A stretch of 25,320 nt of DNA from JBDTZF01 sp040005265 (GTDB taxonomy: Bacteria; Verrucomicrobiota; Verrucomicrobiia; Chthoniobacterales; UBA10450), in contig JBDTZF010000025.1 in the NCBI GenBank assembly GCA_040005265.1, forward strand, positions 1-25,320, given 5' to 3'. Below, piece by piece: positions 1 to 7,444 of the stretch. Position numbers and translations under genes: made by a program. Position 1 is the stretch's first letter, and the number at the start of each line of letters is the position of its first letter. The notes below the pieces were generated by a model. That model was not told the DNA's origin. It saw nothing but the letters and a program-made list of their open reading frames with translations, and made no database searches.

Positions 1-768
1 CGCCTGCAACCGGGCGGACACCTGTTCGGCCTCGATGCCGATCCAATCGAGCTGCCCAAAACCGAAGCGCGTCTTCGTGCGCTCGGTTTTGGGCCGGACA
101 TTTTTAGCGCCCATCGAACCAATTTTGCGGGCCTTCCCAAGATTCTGGTGCAAGCCGGACATACCGGTGCCGACACTCTTCTTGTCGATCTTGGTGTCTC
201 TTCCATGCAGCTCGACGATCCGACACGCGGCTTTTCGTTGAAACAGGAAGGCCCGCTCGACATGCGAATGAATCCGCAACGCGGTCAACCTGCTTCGACT
301 TTAATCGAAAAGGCATCCCCGGACGTCCTCGCCACTTTGCTTCTCGAAAATGCAGATGAACCGAATGCTGCCGCATTAGCTGCCGCCATTGCTGGAAAAT
401 CTTTTGCGACCACAATCTTGCTAGCGGCCGCTATTCACAGGGCTCTTCCGCACGCAGACGAAGATGCGCGCGAACATGCGGTGCGACGCGTTTTCCAAGC
501 GCTGCGCATCGCTGTGAACGACGAATTTTCGGCACTCGAAACGCTGTTGCGTCATTTGCCTGCTTGTTTGAAGCCCGGAGGACGCGCGGCCATCCTCACG
601 TTTCATTCGGGCGAAGATCGCCGGGTTAAGAAGGCGTTTCAAACCGGTTCACGAGAGGGCCTGTACACTGCCGTCGCGGACGAAGTCATTCGAGCGAGTC
701 CGGAAGAGCAACAGGCCAACCCGCGCTCCGCCTCGGCTAAACTCCGCTGGGCGAGGCGCGCGGAATAA
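1..768 (+). CDS. rsmH: 16S rRNA (cytosine-1402-N4)-methyltransferase RsmH, 5'-truncated by the window edge
   Basis: The open frame runs from base 1 without a start, so the N-terminus lies outside the window. About 255 residues are visible. RsmH methylates N4 of C1402 in the P-site region of 16S rRNA using S-adenosylmethionine. Seen: an LFGLDADP-like cofactor strand near the edge, the family motif VDLGVSSMQLDDPTRGFS, then GPLDMRMNP, FQALRIAVNDEF, LKPGGR and an FHSGEDRRVK block, ending NPRSASAKLRWA. These match the family order. Two things are odd. The usual FHSLEDR is FHSGEDR, and the segment between FHS and NPR is short. It does not sit in a dcw (division/cell wall) cluster on the visible side. 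Its TAA is followed immediately by the stop codon of the convergent ABC-F gene. Family assignment is firm, but whether this is the main RsmH or a divergent paralogue is uncertain. Confidence 0.93.
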   Translation, partial: RLQPGGHLFGLDADPIELPKTEARLRALGFGPDIFSAHRTNFAGLPKILVQAGHTGADTLLVDLGVSSMQLDDPTRGFSLKQEGPLDMRMNPQRGQPASTLIEKASPDVLATLLLENADEPNAAALAAAIAGKSFATTILLAAAIHRALPHADEDAREHAVRRVFQALRIAVNDEFSALETLLRHLPACLKPGGRAAILTFHSGEDRRVKKAFQTGSREGLYTAVADEVIRASPEEQQANPRSASAKLRWARRAE

Positions 769-2676
769 CTAAGTAGCGGGTCGTTGTTCCAGCTCGGCCC
801 AACGACTGTAGAGCCGCGCTACTTCTGCTTTTGCTTCATCAAGTTGAGTGACGAGCTGCGGCGCTTCCACCGCGCGGGTAACATAAAAGCCAGGATCGCT
901 CAGTTGCGCTTCGAGGCTTTTCAGGTGCGCTTCCGCCGCGTGGATGGCGCTTTCCACGCCTTCCAATTCCCGCTGCTCTTTGAAGTTAAGCTTCCGCACC
1001 GACGCAGCCGGTTTTCGCACCGGCTCAGTTCTATTAGAATCCGCCGGCTCCATCGCCCGAGAAAATTTCCGCGCGTTCTCGTCTCGCGTTTGTTTGTTCT
1101 CCAGATAATAGGAAAAATTTCCCGGAGTCACAAAAATCCCATCTTCCTCGAAGGCGACAATCTGGTCGCAGATCCGGTCCAGAAAAAAACGGTCATGACT
1201 GACCACCAGCACGCTTCCTTCGAAATCTACCAGCGCTTCCTCGAGCATACGCAAGCTCGCCAAATCCAGATCGTTAGTCGGTTCGTCGAGCACCAGGATA
1301 TTCCCGCCGCGTTTGAGCACTTTGGCCAGCATGAGACGGGCGCGTTCCCCGCCGGAGAGAAGGTCGACGCGCTCGTTCGCGCGGTTATCAGCAAACAAGA
1401 ATCGCCGCAGATAGCTGCGCACGCTTAAGGCTTCGCCGCCAAAATAAACTGTGCCATCAGTATCTTCTACTTCGTCCATCACCGTGCCGGTGCCGTCGAG
1501 CTGCATGCGCGATTGATCGATGTAATTAAAAACCACCTTCTTCCCAACTTTGGCTGTCCCTTCATCGGGCAAACGCTCTCCCAAGCAGATCTGGAGCAGC
1601 GTCGTCTTGCCCACTCCGTTGCGGCCGACGACGCCAGTGCATTGCCCCGGTCGCAGCGACAACGTGAGCTTGCGGAACAACCAACGGGCGGCGTCACCTT
1701 CGCCCACGCGCGCACCGGCATTAACGAGTTCGATGCCGGTGTTGCCCATTTCAGGTGAGCGCGGAATGATCAAATCCATTTCGCGCTCTTCCGGAGGCGC
1801 CTCCAATCCCGCCACTTCATAAAAGGTATCGAGCCGGTGCCGCGATTTTGATCGCTGCGCGCGCACTCCTGCCCGCACGTATTCAAGTTCGGCGCGAATG
1901 AACCTCTGGCGGCGACGCTCCGATTGCTCCGCGATTTGCTGTCGCACAGTCTTCGCTTCCAGATACGCCTTATAATTGCCTGGATGAGAAAAACAACGAC
2001 CATCGGCTAGTTCGATGATGCGCGTCGCGATCACGTCAAGAAAGTAGCGGTCGTGCGTAACGAAAATGACGGCGCCGGGAAAATTGCCGAGGAACTTCTC
2101 CAGCCAAAGAATCGACTCGGCATCAAGATGGTTCGTGGGCTCATCCAATAACAACAGATCGGGTTGCCCGACGAGGGCACGGCACAGCGCTACCCGGCGT
2201 TTTTCACCGCCGGAAAGCGGGCCGACGATGGCGTCGAGCGGCGGCGCAAACAATGCCGTGACGATTGATTTGAGACGCGCATCGAGGTTCCAGCCATCGG
2301 CCAGCTCAATCTCGTGTTGCAAGTCGGCCAGTTCGGCGTCGCTCCCCTCACCTGCTTCGTAACACCGCAACCACTCGATCAAATCCGCTGCGCCGGAAAC
2401 AATGTTGTCACGAACCGTCGCGTCATCATTCAGCTCGAATTGTTGCGGCAGATAACCGACGCGTAGACCACGGCGACGGACCACTTCACCGCTATCGGGC
2501 GCTTCTTCCGCACTCAAGATTTTCAGGAGTGTGGTCTTGCCTGATCCGTTGCGACCCACCACTCCCACCTTTTCCCCCGCCGCTACCGCCAAGGTTGCGC
2601 CGGTCAATAGTGGCTGGTGACCATAGGCAACGCGCAATTCGTTAGCCGATAAAAGCGCGGGAGCGGCAGAAGCCAT
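769..2676 (-). CDS. ABC-F family ATPase, Uup-like
   Basis: This is a 635-aa soluble protein with two ABC ATPase domains and no membrane segments, which defines ABC-F. Domain 1 has Walker A GRNGSGKT (41-48), signature LSGGE (154-158) and Walker B LLLLDEPTNHLD (174-185). A charged linker at about 240-290 is rich in Arg and Glu. Domain 2 has Walker A GRNGVGKT (351-358), LSGGE (440-444) and LVLDEPTNDLD (461-471). A C-terminal helical tail (about 555-630) looks like the coiled coil of Uup-type members. Known of the family: these proteins act on ribosomes, and Uup also affects DNA recombination phenotypes. The exact subgroup is inferred from length and the C-terminal coil. The ATG is preceded by AGG at a suitable distance. 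The stop codon abuts rsmH with no gap, so the two genes converge with no room for a terminator. Confidence 0.93.
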   Translation of the reverse strand: MASAAPALLSANELRVAYGHQPLLTGATLAVAAGEKVGVVGRNGSGKTTLLKILSAEEAPDSGEVVRRRGLRVGYLPQQFELNDDATVRDNIVSGAADLIEWLRCYEAGEGSDAELADLQHEIELADGWNLDARLKSIVTALFAPPLDAIVGPLSGGEKRRVALCRALVGQPDLLLLDEPTNHLDAESILWLEKFLGNFPGAVIFVTHDRYFLDVIATRIIELADGRCFSHPGNYKAYLEAKTVRQQIAEQSERRRQRFIRAELEYVRAGVRAQRSKSRHRLDTFYEVAGLEAPPEEREMDLIIPRSPEMGNTGIELVNAGARVGEGDAARWLFRKLTLSLRPGQCTGVVGRNGVGKTTLLQICLGERLPDEGTAKVGKKVVFNYIDQSRMQLDGTGTVMDEVEDTDGTVYFGGEALSVRSYLRRFLFADNRANERVDLLSGGERARLMLAKVLKRGGNILVLDEPTNDLDLASLRMLEEALVDFEGSVLVVSHDRFFLDRICDQIVAFEEDGIFVTPGNFSYYLENKQTRDENARKFSRAMEPADSNRTEPVRKPAASVRKLNFKEQRELEGVESAIHAAEAHLKSLEAQLSDPGFYVTRAVEAPQLVTQLDEAKAEVARLYSRWAELEQRPAT

Positions 2677-2740
2677 TCATCAACCTAGCACGCGTGATCC
2701 TTCAAGATCAGAAAAACCGCCGCGCCGCGTTCAGCACCCG

Positions 2741-3700
2741 CTAGGGCGATTTTTTATTTTGGTACGACAAGACGCGCAGCACACGGAGCGGCGCCAGCTT
2801 CCCGTCGCGACGAATATTCCGCTTATCGATCTCAAACTCGATGATCGACGCGGTCGTGAGCGAGCCCCCGCCATTCTCCTGATACTCGATCGTGTAATGA
2901 TTGCCTTTCCATTCGAGTACCTTGTATCGCATAAAGCCATTGATCTCGGCCGTCGGACACCTGAGCCATTCACCGTCTGCTTTCACCCCATCCTGATTAA
3001 ATTCGTTACCGTTTCTCTCGACGGCATCCAGGTTGACCTCCGTCATCACCGGACCGTCCGAATCCGAGATCCAGCAATCGATCATGCTGAAAACCTTCGG
3101 ATGAATCTTGAGCATCGGCGCGGAAACTTTCGCCGCCGCCGGGTTGGGCCGAATGGGGTGAAGCGATTGAACAATCTTCGTGAATTCAGCGACCGTTATG
3201 TTGGTCGCGGAAAATCCGTGAAATCGGCCGAGCACCGGATGACCGGCCGCGTCTTTAGCAGTCTCCGCGATCATGTTCGCATCGCTCATCCAATTCGCCT
3301 TGATCTCGATTTTGCGGCCGCTTTCTCCTTTCGGCCGGTAGATCAAATACATCCTACCGAGGGGTGATTGGATTTCCGTCTCCTCCGCGTCCTCTTCTGC
3401 CATGAGGTTTCGATCGCCGATGCCTTCGCGGGCCGACTCGATCGAAAATGTCGCCTCGCCGCCAGTTCGGCCCGGACGGTTTCCATATTCCTCCCCGTAA
3501 AGCGGCAACCCATGATTTATGTCGTCGGACTCTTGGTGTTGCTCGTCGTAGGTGATGCTCACTTGCGTTAATCCGAATCCTTCGGGCAGATGCGAAGGAA
3601 CGAAACAAATGATCTCCAACTTCTTTAGGTCATCGAGCGTCGCAGCGGATGAAGACCACGGTAGGAGCAGGAACAGCAAAGCAGCTAATTCGCGTGTCAT
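2741..3700 (-). CDS. Secreted protein of unknown function
   Basis: The chosen start is the ATG at 3700, because AGGA lies about 6 bases before it and it opens directly into a signal peptide (MTRELAALLFLLLPWSSSAA). A longer frame with an ATG at 3751 would put 17 polar residues before the signal. The mature protein is about 300 aa, without membrane segments. Its early segment, with SHLPEGFGLTQVSI, resembles the PEGF-containing start of DUF4367-like or anti-sigma/lipoprotein-carrier domains, but I would not name it from that alone. Two Cys residues sit far apart (about 32 and 210). The gene lies downstream of the alpha/beta hydrolase on the same strand with a 181-bp gap, so it probably has its own promoter. 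No function assigned. Confidence 0.8.
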   Translation of the reverse strand: MTRELAALLFLLLPWSSSAATLDDLKKLEIICFVPSHLPEGFGLTQVSITYDEQHQESDDINHGLPLYGEEYGNRPGRTGGEATFSIESAREGIGDRNLMAEEDAEETEIQSPLGRMYLIYRPKGESGRKIEIKANWMSDANMIAETAKDAAGHPVLGRFHGFSATNITVAEFTKIVQSLHPIRPNPAAAKVSAPMLKIHPKVFSMIDCWISDSDGPVMTEVNLDAVERNGNEFNQDGVKADGEWLRCPTAEINGFMRYKVLEWKGNHYTIEYQENGGGSLTTASIIEFEIDKRNIRRDGKLAPLRVLRVLSYQNKKSP

Positions 3701-3782
3701 TTCGTTTCCTATTTGATTGTGAGACGAAGTTCTATCGCCCTCAATCTCCATCTTGCCAAAGGAGGTTCGCGGGAAGAATCAT

Positions 3783-3794
3783 ATTTCATGAAAT
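3783..3794. promoter_or_regulatory. 12-bp perfect palindrome in the gap upstream of the secreted-protein gene
   Basis: ATTTCATGAAAT reads the same on both strands. It lies in the 181-bp space between two same-strand genes, about 83 bases before the ATG at 3700. It could be an operator for a dimeric regulator. An AT-rich palindrome of this size can also arise by chance. No regulator is evident nearby. Confidence 0.2.
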
Positions 3795-3881
3795 TATGGG
3801 CTTGGGATGAAAAGAATCTTCCTTCGATCACGCACCCGAAGGGTATTGAGAAATAACTGCCGCAACGGCGATCCGCACCGA

Positions 3882-4796
3882 TCAAAGAAATTTCACCAAA
3901 GCGTCCGTCGTTTCCTTTGGTTTTTCTTCCAGGATCCAATGGCCGGTGTCTTTTAGAATCACGACGGTGACATCCGTGGCAACCAGCTTCATTTGTTCCG
4001 CGAGCGGATTGCCTAGCGATTTGTCTCCTCCGATCGACAATACCGGCATCGTGAGTTTCGTCTGCGAAAGCTGCGCGAAATCTTTGGCGAGCTGAGGCCA
4101 CGACGCAAAATAGGCCCATGCTGCGCGCATTCTTCCCGGCTTGGAATACGCCTCCGTGTAAGCTTTTCGCTCCCCTTCCGGGATCGAGTGCGTTTTATCA
4201 GCCGCGAAATCGTTCCAGAAATAATCGAAATAAACTCGCTCGCGTCCCTCCACCAAAGCTTCCGGCGTTGGGCCGTTAAACCGGAAATGCCAAATAGTCG
4301 GACTATTGTAGATCGCCTCCCATCCCGGAACGCCGGGAAGGAACGCGTCCATCACCACAAGCTTTTCCGTTTCAGCTGGAAATTGGGTCGCGTACGCGTA
4401 GGCCACCATCAAACCGATATCGTGACCAACCACCCGCGCCTTTTCCACACCGAGCGACCGAGCGAGCGCATGAATCCGGCTCGCAGATGTTTTCATGTCG
4501 ATCTTATCCGCGGGAATCCCCGAGTCGCCGATAGCGGGCAAGTCGGGCGCGATCACGGTAAACTTCTCGGCCAGCAACGGAATAATCGGTTTCCACATCC
4601 GCGAGGTTTCGGCATATCCGTGCAACAGGATTACCGCCGGGCCATGACCGACTGTTAAATAGTGAAGCTTCACACCGTCGACCTCGGCGTCGCGCGACTC
4701 GATCGCGACCGGTCCCGCAATACTCGGGCTCGCGAACAAAATGAAGACGCAGAATAGAGCGACGGCGAATCGATAAAGAGTACGAATGCGTTCCAT
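3882..4796 (-). CDS. Exported alpha/beta hydrolase, epoxide hydrolase/haloalkane dehalogenase type
   Basis: The 304-aa protein begins with a hydrophobic N-terminal segment (about 8-28, ending SPSIAG) that looks like a signal peptide. The alpha/beta hydrolase fold follows: oxyanion-hole loop HGYAET (59-64), nucleophile elbow VVGHDIG with Asp126 as nucleophile, and catalytic His286 in DTGHWILEE. An Asp nucleophile places it with epoxide hydrolases and haloalkane/fluoroacetate dehalogenases rather than Ser esterases. The segment IWHFRF (169-174) and cap tyrosines near 217 and 229 fit epoxide hydrolases. The substrate cannot be read from sequence. The start is supported by AGGGA about 8 bases upstream. 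It is divergent from the membrane protein at 4977, with a 180-bp shared promoter region. Export of this enzyme type is uncommon but does occur. Confidence 0.88.
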   Translation of the reverse strand: MERIRTLYRFAVALFCVFILFASPSIAGPVAIESRDAEVDGVKLHYLTVGHGPAVILLHGYAETSRMWKPIIPLLAEKFTVIAPDLPAIGDSGIPADKIDMKTSASRIHALARSLGVEKARVVGHDIGLMVAYAYATQFPAETEKLVVMDAFLPGVPGWEAIYNSPTIWHFRFNGPTPEALVEGRERVYFDYFWNDFAADKTHSIPEGERKAYTEAYSKPGRMRAAWAYFASWPQLAKDFAQLSQTKLTMPVLSIGGDKSLGNPLAEQMKLVATDVTVVILKDTGHWILEEKPKETTDALVKFL

Positions 4797-4976
4797 ATAA
4801 TGATCCCTTGAATTCGGGCTGCCTGAACAATCGCACGTTCTACCCAGCTGATAACTCTCGCCAGGCGAAAACTCACAAAAACGTGACGTGACAACCTGCC
4901 CCGTAATACGTCTAATCGCGCCGAACTGTTTGCGTTCATCAAATCGTAGTCAGCGAACACTAATGAAGGGACTCCA

Positions 4977-5465
4977 ATGATATTGCGCATTTACACACAG
5001 ATTCATGTGCTGATTAGCTTGATCGGCATTTTTTCGGGACTCGTCGTGTTGCTTGGTATGTTTGCAAGCAAACGTCTCAACGGCTGGACTAAATGGTTTC
5101 TGATAACAACCGTCGCGACCAGCGTGACCGGATTTTTCTTTCCCTTCCATGGTTTCACGCCGGCTCTTGGGACGGGAATCGTCTCGCTCGTGGTATTGGC
5201 GATCGCGATTTACGCGCGCTATACACAAAAACTCGCCGGCGCCTGGCGTTGGCTCTATGTAGCGGGCGCAGTGGGAGCGCTCTATTTAAATGTGTTTGTC
5301 CTGGTCGTGCAGGCCTTCTTAAAAATACCCACGCTGAATGCGCTTGCCCCGACCCAAACCGAGCCGGCATTCAACAATGCTCAGATCGTGGTTCTGGCGG
5401 CTTTCATCTTGTTCGGCATCGTAGCAGCAATCCGGTTTCGCCCTGCACTTCCCCTCGCCGCTTGA
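4977..5465 (+). CDS. Small integral membrane protein of unknown function
   Basis: This 162-aa protein is strongly hydrophobic, with about five predicted membrane segments (8-29, 39-55, 63-80, 90-115, 136-153) and few charged residues. The ATG has GAAGGG about 7 bases upstream. The motif FFPFHGFTP (53-61) lies between the second and third segments and includes a His that could be functional. I do not recognise an established family. It stands alone on the + strand, about 50 bases ahead of the zinc-finger gene, and could be co-transcribed with it. Confidence 0.82.
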   Translation: MILRIYTQIHVLISLIGIFSGLVVLLGMFASKRLNGWTKWFLITTVATSVTGFFFPFHGFTPALGTGIVSLVVLAIAIYARYTQKLAGAWRWLYVAGAVGALYLNVFVLVVQAFLKIPTLNALAPTQTEPAFNNAQIVVLAAFILFGIVAAIRFRPALPLAA

Positions 5466-5515
5466 TCGGATCGATTTCTGTCGTTGCCGTTCGCCAGGTT
5501 CTGCGAGAATAAGGC

Positions 5516-5785
5516 ATGCCTGACCGAGGTTGCCCGCACCTTGACTCCATCGATTTGATCAAGGGCCCCCATCAAAGGGAATGCGCCGAGTGCGTAAAGA
5601 TCGGCGCGCAATGGGTCCACCTGCGAACCTGCCAGGAGTGCGGCGTCACGCTCTGCTGCGATAGTTCGCCTAATCGTCACGCGAGTAAACACGCCCAGGC
5701 AAGCGGCCACCCTGTGATTGCGTCCGCTCAACCGGCAGAGCGCTGGCTATATTGTTATCCCGACGACGCATTTTGCGAATACTAG
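5516..5785 (+). CDS. UBP-type zinc-finger domain protein
   Basis: At 89 aa, almost the whole protein is one ZnF-UBP-like domain (PF02148 type). Candidate metal ligands are Cys6, His8, Cys23, Cys26, Cys39, Cys42, Cys47, His55, His59 and His65, in the order and spacing of the family. WVHLRTCQECGVTLCCDSS is the recognisable core. In eukaryotes this fold binds the ubiquitin C-terminus. Bacterial single-domain versions are known but their partner is not established. AAGG lies only one base before the ATG, which is unusually close. The stop is six bases before the MFS gene's ATG, so the two are probably co-transcribed. Confidence 0.87.
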   Translation: MPDRGCPHLDSIDLIKGPHQRECAECVKIGAQWVHLRTCQECGVTLCCDSSPNRHASKHAQASGHPVIASAQPAERWLYCYPDDAFCEY

Positions 5786-5791
5786 AAAAGG

Positions 5792-7381
5792 ATGTCGTCA
5801 CTTGTCCGAGAACCTTGTGACGCAAGCCGGGTTCTTTCACGTCCGGCTTCATCGCCTTGTTCGAAATCGCACGGACGGTGGGTGCTTGTCGCCACGACGC
5901 TTGCTTCCAGCATGGCGTTCATCGACAGCACCGTCGTAAACGTCGCACTGCCCGCGCTCCAGACGCAGCTCAACGCCTCCGTTGTGGACGTTCAATGGGT
6001 CGTTGAAGCGTACTCGCTTCTACTGGCGGCCCTCTTGTTGGTCGGCGGATCAATGGGAGATCATTATGGGCGACGACGGATCTTTCTCTGTGGCGTCGCA
6101 CTTTTCGCTTCTGCGTCGGCTTGGTGCGGATTTGCTGCAGACATTCATCAACTGATCGCCGCCCGCGCGGCGCAGGGACTGGGGGCGGCGCTGCTTGTTC
6201 CGGGCAGTCTCGCGATAATTAGCAGTTCCTTTCCCGAGAGCGAACGTGGACGAGCCATCGGCACGTGGTCGGGATTCAGCGCAATCACAACGGCGATCGG
6301 GCCGGTGGTTGGCGGTTGGCTCATCGAACACGTCTCATGGCGGGCCGTCTTCTTCCTCAATATTCCGCTCGCCCTCGCCGTGATATTCATTTCGTTCTGG
6401 CGCGTTCCGGAAAGTGTCGACGAAGAAAGCGCGGGCCTGGACTGGCTCGGTGCGATTCTGGCTGCGCTCGGTTTGGGCGCGTTGGTTTACGGTTTGATTG
6501 AATCATCACGGCGCGGCTTCACCGATCCATCCGTGCGCGTTGCCCTGGTTGGAGCGATGGCCCTCCTTGTCATTTTCATCATCGTCGAAGCGCGCAGTTC
6601 CAATCCGATGCTGCCGCTCACACTTTTCCGATCGCGAACTTTTGCGGGAGCAAACCTGCTCACACTCCTTCTCTACGGCGCGCTCGGTGGGACTTTGTTC
6701 TTTGTCCCATTGAACCTCATCCAGGTTCAACATTACTCGGCGACCGCAGCGGGCGCGGCGCTCTTTCCATTTATTCTGATCATCTTTCTTCTTTCGCGCT
6801 GGGCGGGCGGTCTCGTGGAAAAATACGGCGCCAGACTCCCTCTTGTGGCCGGTCCACTTGTTGCCGCTGCCGGCTTCGCGCTTTTTGCCGTGCCCGGCGC
6901 AGGCGGCAGTTACTGGCAAAATTTCTTTCCTGCCATTGCCACTCTGGGAATGGGAATGGCGATAAGCGTTGCACCTTTGACAACGTCGGTGATGAATTCG
7001 GTTAGGCCAAATCGTGTGGGGGTCGCGTCCGGAGTCAATAATGCGATCGCCCGGGCCGCCGGACTGCTCGCCATTGCCGTTCTGGGGATCGTCATGGTCC
7101 GCGCTTTCGATCATTCACTCGATCGACAATTGTCCGGCGCGCAGCTCCCCGCATCCGAGCGGGAGCTATTGCAAGCTCAGTCTTCGAAGCTCGCAGCCAT
7201 TTCATTGCCAGAAGATTTGGATGACGCAACGCGGCACACGATCGAACGAGCGATCGACGAATCGTTTGTGCATTCGTTTCGAATCGTCATGGCCATCGGC
7301 GCATCTCTCGCGCTCGCTGCCGGAATCACGAGCCTTGTTCTAATCGGTCCGGTGTCCGCGAAGGAAACGCTCGGGGAGTAG
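5792..7381 (+). CDS. MFS transporter, DHA2 family (14-TM drug exporter type)
   Basis: This 529-aa protein has many hydrophobic segments, consistent with 14 TM helices. Landmarks are FIDSTVVNVALP in helix 1 (motif D1 of DHA2 exporters), WVVEAYSLLLAALLLVGGSMGDHYGRRR (motif A) and IGPVVGGWLIEHVSWRAVFFLNIP (motif C and following). Proton-driven export of drugs or small metabolites is the family role; the substrate is unknown. The ATG used here has AAAAGG directly against it with no spacer, so the true start is uncertain. The first 27 residues precede helix 1 and are not needed for the fold. A periplasmic loop near the C-terminus (about 435-490) is long and acidic. It sits in tandem with the UBP zinc-finger gene. 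Confidence 0.93.
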   Translation: MSSLVREPCDASRVLSRPASSPCSKSHGRWVLVATTLASSMAFIDSTVVNVALPALQTQLNASVVDVQWVVEAYSLLLAALLLVGGSMGDHYGRRRIFLCGVALFASASAWCGFAADIHQLIAARAAQGLGAALLVPGSLAIISSSFPESERGRAIGTWSGFSAITTAIGPVVGGWLIEHVSWRAVFFLNIPLALAVIFISFWRVPESVDEESAGLDWLGAILAALGLGALVYGLIESSRRGFTDPSVRVALVGAMALLVIFIIVEARSSNPMLPLTLFRSRTFAGANLLTLLLYGALGGTLFFVPLNLIQVQHYSATAAGAALFPFILIIFLLSRWAGGLVEKYGARLPLVAGPLVAAAGFALFAVPGAGGSYWQNFFPAIATLGMGMAISVAPLTTSVMNSVRPNRVGVASGVNNAIARAAGLLAIAVLGIVMVRAFDHSLDRQLSGAQLPASERELLQAQSSKLAAISLPEDLDDATRHTIERAIDESFVHSFRIVMAIGASLALAAGITSLVLIGPVSAKETLGE

Positions 7382-7444
7382 ACCACCGCGAGAACGGCGA
7401 CCTTTCCTGCGCACGCGAGTTGCTCCCTTGGGGCCTTGGAACCC

